A stretch of 10,404 nt of DNA, taken from the NCBI GenBank assembly GCA_026985375.1, contig JALSQP010000099.1:1-10404 (forward strand), in the 5' to 3' direction. Every line of letters begins with the position of its first letter. The stretch's first letter is position 1. Shown here in pieces: positions 6,133 through 10,404 of the stretch. The notes beneath the pieces were generated by a model, which did no database searches, was not told the DNA's origin, and saw only the letters and a list, made by a program, of their open reading frames with translations. Both the position numbers and the translations under genes were made by a program. The stretch is from Desulfurococcales archaeon. GTDB lineage: Archaea; Thermoproteota; Thermoprotei_A; Sulfolobales; Desulfurococcaceae.

Positions 6133-8091
6133 TTGAGTGAGAGAATATTCATTTCACCAATGATAATAGAAGAGAACATATTAGGAGAAGAGCCGGAGCC
6201 CAGCAGACCAAAGCAAGTATATGTATTTAAAGGAAAAGAAGAAGTTTACCCAGGGTTAGCATATAGTCGTGCATTCGTTTATGCCAGAACAGGTGGGCTA
6301 GAAAGATTCTATTTAAAACAGGTATCAGGAGTTTATCACTTATTCCATAACGAAAGAAGCCTTGCATCCGTTTATGGTCTAATATATAATATTGCTGGAA
6401 CCATACAGAGGATAGGCATCGCGATCCAGCTCCCAGATTATACTCATAGTTTCATTGTGCTAGAAGGGGCCAACCCTATTTACGAGCTAACAGAGTACAA
6501 AACAGGCTTTATCTCAAAGAAAATATGTATCCCAAGAAGAATAGATGTCGGTTTATCAGGAGATAGGCTCGTGGCTTATATTAGATCGGTCACGCCCAAC
6601 AACGAGAGATGCGAAGATATCGTAGTATATGAGAAATCACCTGGTAAATTCGCAACAAAGAAAGTAGGTAATGGGATACCGCTGGGCTGGAATGGGAAAT
6701 GGTTCACATATTTAGAAATCAGGAAGGACGACATAGTTGTTTACGCATTCGTTATGGGTGAATGGAAAAAACACATTTTGCCCAAATTAGTTATATCTGA
6801 AAGATATCGTGTTCCAGGCGCTATGACATATTATGATGGTGAACACGCTGTTCTCAACAACGGCTACGAACTAATAGGGGTGGATCTGGAGAGTGCTACG
6901 AGCATGTGGAGAAAGACCATGGGAGAAAATGTGCAGACACCTCTTATTGCAGTTGAAGAAAAAGAAATCGTTGCCTTCAAGGCCAAAGAACTCTACGTGA
7001 TAAATGTTGAGACGGGGGCTTCCCTGTGGAAACAAGAGTTTGATAAGCAGATCACAGCAGCTGGTCTCGGCTATCGATATCTAGGAGTTGCAACAAATGA
7101 TATACTTTACATATATGAAAGAATAATGAACAGGTTCAGACTCATAGGTAGATACAAGATCCCAGGATTAATAAATGGAGTAAGTATTTATGAGAAAAGT
7201 GAGGATGAACAAACAGCATTAATTGGTTATATATCTCCAGACGATGTACCACATGTAATACAAGTAAATTTTGCAGAGTCGATCGGTTTTAGGATCAAAG
7301 ATTTCGAAATAGCCTCAGGGGGGACAGCAGAATATGAAATAATGGAGGTCACACCAACCGTAGAGCTTATCAGAAAACCTCGAGCACAGTTAAGAGTGAT
7401 CTCGGAGAGTAACAGAATAATAATCGTTGACAGGGGAAGCCCCCCAGGAACCTACACTACAACAGTTCTTGTTAAAATACCCGGTTTCTTACCAATAATC
7501 GAAGATATAAAGATCGTTATTAAGAAGCTCGAGAGCGTATTCAGAGAGATAAAGATACAACCAAAGATAGTGCCCGGCGTACTAGGTCCTTTCGTTCCTG
7601 TAACAATTGATCCGCTGGTAGAGCTTGATGATCTCTATATTGTGGCTACAAGTGATGATGGAAACCTCTTTGGAACAACAACAATATACCACGACCTACA
7701 TATAGGTAGAAAGGTTCTACCGCTCTACATTCTATGGGCGAAAACAGGTATTTATCAGGCGAAGATATCAATAATAGCTAGAAGTCGCCATAGACCAATA
7801 TATGAGGAGATCAGAGCAAAGATCCTAGCTGATTTCGACATACCGCCATTCCATCTAAGAGTATCTGGCACAACCGCATATATATGGTCGCCCTTCAATA
7901 TAGATGCCGCCAAGATTATATTCGAGAGCAGAGAAGCAGAATACACCATTATCCAGGATCTGAGGAAGGGATGGAACGAGATCGACACTCATGGCATGAT
8001 CCCAGACAGAGTTAGGATCAGGCTGAAGAGCGGTATTGAGTATATTGTATGGAGGGGTCTTAGCTGGATCCAGCTGAGGAGATCAGATTAA
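6133..8091 (+). CDS. Uncharacterised protein with propeller-like blades and C-terminal Ig-like beta domains
   Basis: A 652-residue protein whose family I do not recognise. The first about 370 residues look like a beta-propeller; two adjacent blades show PQQ-like signatures, VDLESATSMWRKTM (about 249-262) and INVETGASLWKQEF (about 292-305). From about residue 384 the sequence changes to beta-sandwich-like segments: roughly 384-466 (with GGTAEYEI and PPGTYTTTVLVKIPG, a pattern seen in Ig-like archaeal domains), about 470-565 (VTIDPLVELDDLYIVATSDDG to GIYQAKISIIARSR) and a final about 85 residues rich in Trp. There is no signal peptide, transmembrane helix or catalytic motif, which is odd for Ig-like domains, usually found on secreted proteins. 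The start is TTG, because no ATG lies near the N-terminus. Head-to-head with another propeller-like gene and sharing its promoter region, it may act together with it; this is inference. Confidence 0.75.
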   Translation: MSERIFISPMIIEENILGEEPEPSRPKQVYVFKGKEEVYPGLAYSRAFVYARTGGLERFYLKQVSGVYHLFHNERSLASVYGLIYNIAGTIQRIGIAIQLPDYTHSFIVLEGANPIYELTEYKTGFISKKICIPRRIDVGLSGDRLVAYIRSVTPNNERCEDIVVYEKSPGKFATKKVGNGIPLGWNGKWFTYLEIRKDDIVVYAFVMGEWKKHILPKLVISERYRVPGAMTYYDGEHAVLNNGYELIGVDLESATSMWRKTMGENVQTPLIAVEEKEIVAFKAKELYVINVETGASLWKQEFDKQITAAGLGYRYLGVATNDILYIYERIMNRFRLIGRYKIPGLINGVSIYEKSEDEQTALIGYISPDDVPHVIQVNFAESIGFRIKDFEIASGGTAEYEIMEVTPTVELIRKPRAQLRVISESNRIIIVDRGSPPGTYTTTVLVKIPGFLPIIEDIKIVIKKLESVFREIKIQPKIVPGVLGPFVPVTIDPLVELDDLYIVATSDDGNLFGTTTIYHDLHIGRKVLPLYILWAKTGIYQAKISIIARSRHRPIYEEIRAKILADFDIPPFHLRVSGTTAYIWSPFNIDAAKIIFESREAEYTIIQDLRKGWNEIDTHGMIPDRVRIRLKSGIEYIVWRGLSWIQLRRSD

Positions 8092-8156
8092 TCATAGTGA
8101 TAACAGGATTCTTGGCCCTATTATTTGAGATAGCATCTATACTATATGATCGTAGA

Positions 8157-8306
8157 TCAAACATGCGAACGAATAAAGACAAATAACTCGTCAACCAGTT
8201 TTTCTAGTCGATTAATTCTTTCCTTAATCTCCTCTAATTCTTTCTCGAGAAGAACTACTCGCTCCTCTAAGCTGAGGATCCGCTCATCGGTATGTTCCTC
8301 CAACAC
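8157..8306 (-). CDS. Small coiled-coil protein, last gene of the methyltransferase-radical SAM operon
   Basis: A tiny protein of 48-49 residues made almost entirely of a heptad-repeat coiled coil. In ILSLEERVVLLEKELEEIKE and the residues that follow, ten hydrophobic positions (L, V, L, L, I, I, L, V, L, I) alternate strictly with spacings of four and three, broken by charged Glu/Lys/Arg positions, so a dimer or higher oligomer is likely. The start is probably GTG at 8304-8306, sharing one base with the radical SAM stop codon (TAGTG), or the TTG right after it at 8301-8303, six bases from GGGTGG. A longer frame from TTG 8366 would overlap the radical SAM gene by 61 bases and is less likely. 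The perfect heptad argues that this is a real gene, not a chance frame. No family recognised; partner unknown, the operon mates being the obvious candidates. Confidence 0.65.
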   Translation of the reverse strand: MLEEHTDERILSLEERVVLLEKELEEIKERINRLEKLVDELFVFIRSHV

Positions 8307-9286
8307 TATCCACCCATGAATACATCGAGGCTTTTCTTCGCTATAAAATAGATTTCTGAAAACCAATTAATCTTCTTCAGTCTTCCCTGCTCAACAAGTC
8401 TCTCAGCACTAACTATGCCCTCATTTCCATAGACCATGATGATCTCTTTCACACTCAGAGGTTTTCTTAAAACATGGTTATAGATCTGCACCTCAACGTC
8501 TCCAGCCAATATAATATTCTGCTCAGGCTTCGACAAGCATATCTTCACTTCTAGGCCTTCTTCCTCGAGGATCTCCTTAGCCTTATCGATCTGTTTTCCT
8601 CTGAGAGGTTTTATTCCCGTTGTTCTACTAGGTCTATCAATACTTTTGAGTAAAACCTTAGCTATGCCTATGTTTCTGAGTGTCGCAGCGAGCTCGAGCA
8701 AATATTGTGTTTCACTAGGATTAAACCACTCGTTTCTGAACAGATTGATTTCGGCTAATATTTTACGTCTAGCATACCTGGGAAGAGAACGAATCACTGC
8801 TTTCAAGAAGCCTATTCTGGCTCTCTCAATAGGCTCGACTAGAGTTCCACGATGCTCTCCTACTACGTCGAGGGGTATCAATACATAATCTACTTTGCTG
8901 AAAATAGGCTGTGCCCATTCTTCGTTCAACAAGTACCCGGTTGTCCTCAATACGATCTGGTTAGAGCATCCACAATCGGAGGAGATCTCCCTGATCTTCT
9001 CGATAATTAGTGGTGTGTGAAAATTAAGCAGAGGATCACCCATTCCCCAGATCATGATAGTGTTAAAGACGCATCCATTTAGCTTTATGAATTCCTCTAT
9101 TTCTCCAGCGATCCTGTCCGGAGAAACATATGGTCGGGGCTGGAGTGTTTTCTTATAAAACCATGGCATAATCGGACAATAAATGCAATTATATGGGCAT
9201 TTCCTCGGTGGCATAAGAGGGTCTATTCCCAGGGAATAGCCCCAACACCTGCTAGGGTGCGGGCCATAAATACATTTGATGTTCAT
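8306..9286 (-). CDS. Radical SAM protein of the GPxPSR-type group, with C-terminal winged-helix-like segment
   Basis: A 326-residue cytosolic radical SAM protein, expected to bind a [4Fe-4S] cluster that cleaves S-adenosylmethionine. The cluster motif is KCPYNCIYCP with C30, C34 and C37 (CxxxCxxC). It is preceded by YGPHPSRCWGYSLGID (7-22), a variant of the (F/Y)GPVPSRRLGxSLGI signature of an uncharacterised archaeal/bacterial group related to COG0731. WGMGDPLL (80-87) replaces the usual GGEP strand that contacts SAM. Additional cysteines sit at 5, 14, 105 and 107. Residues about 262-318 (VEVQIYNHVLRKPLSVKEII and onward) look like a winged helix and could bind nucleic acid. The ATG start is preceded by GGTAGG with six bases spacing, which overlaps the methyltransferase stop codon; only seven bases separate the two genes. 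The reaction is unknown; RNA modification is suggested only by the neighbour. Confidence 0.88.
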   Translation of the reverse strand: MNIKCIYGPHPSRCWGYSLGIDPLMPPRKCPYNCIYCPIMPWFYKKTLQPRPYVSPDRIAGEIEEFIKLNGCVFNTIMIWGMGDPLLNFHTPLIIEKIREISSDCGCSNQIVLRTTGYLLNEEWAQPIFSKVDYVLIPLDVVGEHRGTLVEPIERARIGFLKAVIRSLPRYARRKILAEINLFRNEWFNPSETQYLLELAATLRNIGIAKVLLKSIDRPSRTTGIKPLRGKQIDKAKEILEEEGLEVKICLSKPEQNIILAGDVEVQIYNHVLRKPLSVKEIIMVYGNEGIVSAERLVEQGRLKKINWFSEIYFIAKKSLDVFMGG

Positions 9287-9292
9287 TGCTAA

Positions 9293-9298
9293 CCTACC
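9293..9298 (-). promoter_or_regulatory. Ribosome binding site of the radical SAM gene, overlapping the upstream stop codon
   Basis: Minus-strand GGTAGG includes bases of the methyltransferase TAG stop and lies six bases before the ATG at 9284-9286. This supports both the ATG start and coupled translation within one operon. Confidence 0.6.
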
Positions 9299-10404
9299 TA
9301 CGTGTATTTTCTAGTATCGCGACAAAGAATCCCTGTGAATTATGTATGTGGGGCATAATCCTTGCAGCTCTATCTGATGACTTAAAGCCGGGATAAGATC
9401 TAGCTAGTCTTTTATCATTAATTTTGATCGGCTCAGCTAGGCCCTCGTTCATTAATCTCTCCACAACCATTTCTCCTTCGAGAGGATGAATACTACATGT
9501 AATATATTCTATCGTACTAATACCGCTCAGTAAGAGGTTCTTAAGAATAGAATACTGTATCTCATGATAATGTCTTAGCTTATCTCTCCTCATAATACTT
9601 AGCTTGATGGCAGGATCTGATGATATAGCACCACTTCCACTACAGGGAGCGTCAACCAAGGCTAGATTGAATTCTCTTCCATTTATACCAATAATGGCTG
9701 AATCTCCATTTACAAGAGTTACAAGATGCCTGCTCACCCCAAGCCTTCTGAGCAATTCATCTTCAACTCTTAGTCTTTTCAAAGACTTGTCAATAGCGAC
9801 GGCAATGACTCTATTATTTGTGAGCATAAAGATCTGGCTGAGCTTATTCCCGGGCGCACTACAAGCATCTAATATCTTCATATGTTCTTCCAAAGATAGA
9901 ATATCGATAGCCAGAGCACTCGCAAGGTCTTGAGGAACAACAATTCCTTTTCTAATAACATCTAGATTTTTTAGAGAGCCCCACTTCGGATACTCAACAA
10001 ACACCATGTATTTAACGAGCGTGGAGCGTGATATTATGAGGTTGTTCTTTTCCAATAAATTAATGGCTTCCTCTACGGAGGTTTTAAGAGTATTTATCCT
10101 GAGCCAACGTCTTTTCTCATTCATTTTTCTCAACATTTTCTCAAGTTCACGCCTATCCATAACCTCTAATAGATCCTTTATCAGGTATTCCGGAAAGCCA
10201 TATAGGATACTAAGTCTTTTAGAGCAAGAGAGCTTTAATGCTTCCTCTCTCAGTTTTCTCTGGAGCTGTTTCACGCTGAAGCCCAGCGATGCAAAATAAG
10301 CTGCTAGCCCAGCTGGGTGTACACCGTATCCGTTCTTTGCAGATAACCATCTTATGCCATAGTAATATGAGATAAAGTACCATCCCACCTTATAAAATGT
10401 TTTT
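9294..10404 (-). CDS. NSUN/Sun-family RNA 5-methylcytosine methyltransferase (N-terminus probably beyond right edge)
   Basis: A SAM-dependent RNA C5-cytosine methyltransferase, acting on rRNA or tRNA in the cytosol. Numbered from the GTG at 10386-10388: RNA-binding N-lobe with RWLRINTLKTSVEEAI (94-109); motif I DACSAPGNKLSQ (174-185), which binds SAM; motif IV DAPCSGSG (246-253, C249); motif VI ITCSIHPLEGE (296-306) with C298 as the catalytic nucleophile; and RIMPHIHNSQGFFVAIL (343-359), the usual C-terminal motif. The APGNK form of motif I resembles the NSUN5/Rcm1 branch, which methylates large-subunit rRNA in eukaryotes, but this is suggestive only. No PUA domain is seen. The frame stays open to the right edge, and residues before and after the GTG read like helices of the N-terminal NusB-like region, so the true start probably lies outside the window. 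If it does not, GTG 10388 is the first in-frame start. First visible gene of a three-gene operon. Confidence 0.92.
   Translation of the reverse strand, partial: KTFYKVGWYFISYYYGIRWLSAKNGYGVHPAGLAAYFASLGFSVKQLQRKLREEALKLSCSKRLSILYGFPEYLIKDLLEVMDRRELEKMLRKMNEKRRWLRINTLKTSVEEAINLLEKNNLIISRSTLVKYMVFVEYPKWGSLKNLDVIRKGIVVPQDLASALAIDILSLEEHMKILDACSAPGNKLSQIFMLTNNRVIAVAIDKSLKRLRVEDELLRRLGVSRHLVTLVNGDSAIIGINGREFNLALVDAPCSGSGAISSDPAIKLSIMRRDKLRHYHEIQYSILKNLLLSGISTIEYITCSIHPLEGEMVVERLMNEGLAEPIKINDKRLARSYPGFKSSDRAARIMPHIHNSQGFFVAILENTRR

Noticed and set aside
8147..8159. Small palindrome TGATC-GTA-GATCA between the convergent genes
   Set aside because: Five-base arms with a three-base loop and no T-run; too small to call a terminator or binding site.
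8301..8366. Longer start (TTG at 8364-8366) for the small coiled-coil gene
   Set aside because: It would overlap the radical SAM gene by 61 bases, while GTG/TTG right at the stop codon has GGGTGG upstream and keeps the full heptad region.
10391..10400. TATA-like TTTTATAAGG on the minus strand near the right edge as promoter of the methyltransferase gene
   Set aside because: It would start transcription near 10370, inside plausible coding sequence that stays open to the edge; the next in-frame start is GTG at 10272-10274, which would discard reasonable protein sequence.
1..10404. CRISPR arrays, transposons, tRNA or rRNA genes, toxin-antitoxin or defence modules
   Set aside because: No regularly spaced repeats, transposase motifs, terminal inverted repeats, tRNA-like folds or known defence proteins were found on reading both strands.

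Overview
The window looks like chromosomal DNA from a hyperthermophilic crenarchaeon, most likely a member of Desulfurococcales (Staphylothermus/Desulfurococcus-like). The grounds are an archaeal-type phenylalanyl-tRNA synthetase beta chain, a UPF0282 metallo-hydrolase, AGA/AGG-rich arginine and ATA-rich isoleucine codon use, GAGG/GGTG-type ribosome binding sites, archaeal TATA-like elements and a marked preference for TTG start codons. The genus is inferred, not proven. No mobile element, CRISPR array, tRNA or rRNA was seen, and the window is almost fully coding.

Left part (1-3680): the 3' part of an M28-type zinc peptidase gene (+) converges on, and overlaps by 23 bases, a UPF0282 metallo-beta-lactamase-fold gene (-). 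That gene is divergent from pheT (+), which stands alone with no pheS beside it. The 83-base gap after pheT has an unusual cluster of GATGA and CTGA words that weakly resembles C/D-box guide RNA boxes.

Middle part (3681-8091): a CPA2-type cation/proton antiporter (-) lies just downstream of, and is probably translationally coupled to, an unrecognised 381-residue beta-propeller-like protein (-). Divergent from this pair is a 652-residue protein (+) with propeller-like blades followed by beta-rich, Ig-like segments. The divergent genes share a 123-base intergenic region with a TATA-like element facing each way and an inverted repeat between them. Both main proteins lack signal peptides and membrane segments. 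This is the least explained and most interesting part of the window.

Right part (8157-10404): a tightly packed minus-strand operon of an NSUN/Sun-type RNA m5C methyltransferase (its N-terminus probably runs off the right edge), a radical SAM protein with a C-terminal winged-helix-like segment, and a tiny coiled-coil protein whose start overlaps the radical SAM stop codon. The first gene points to RNA modification; the roles of the other two are unknown.
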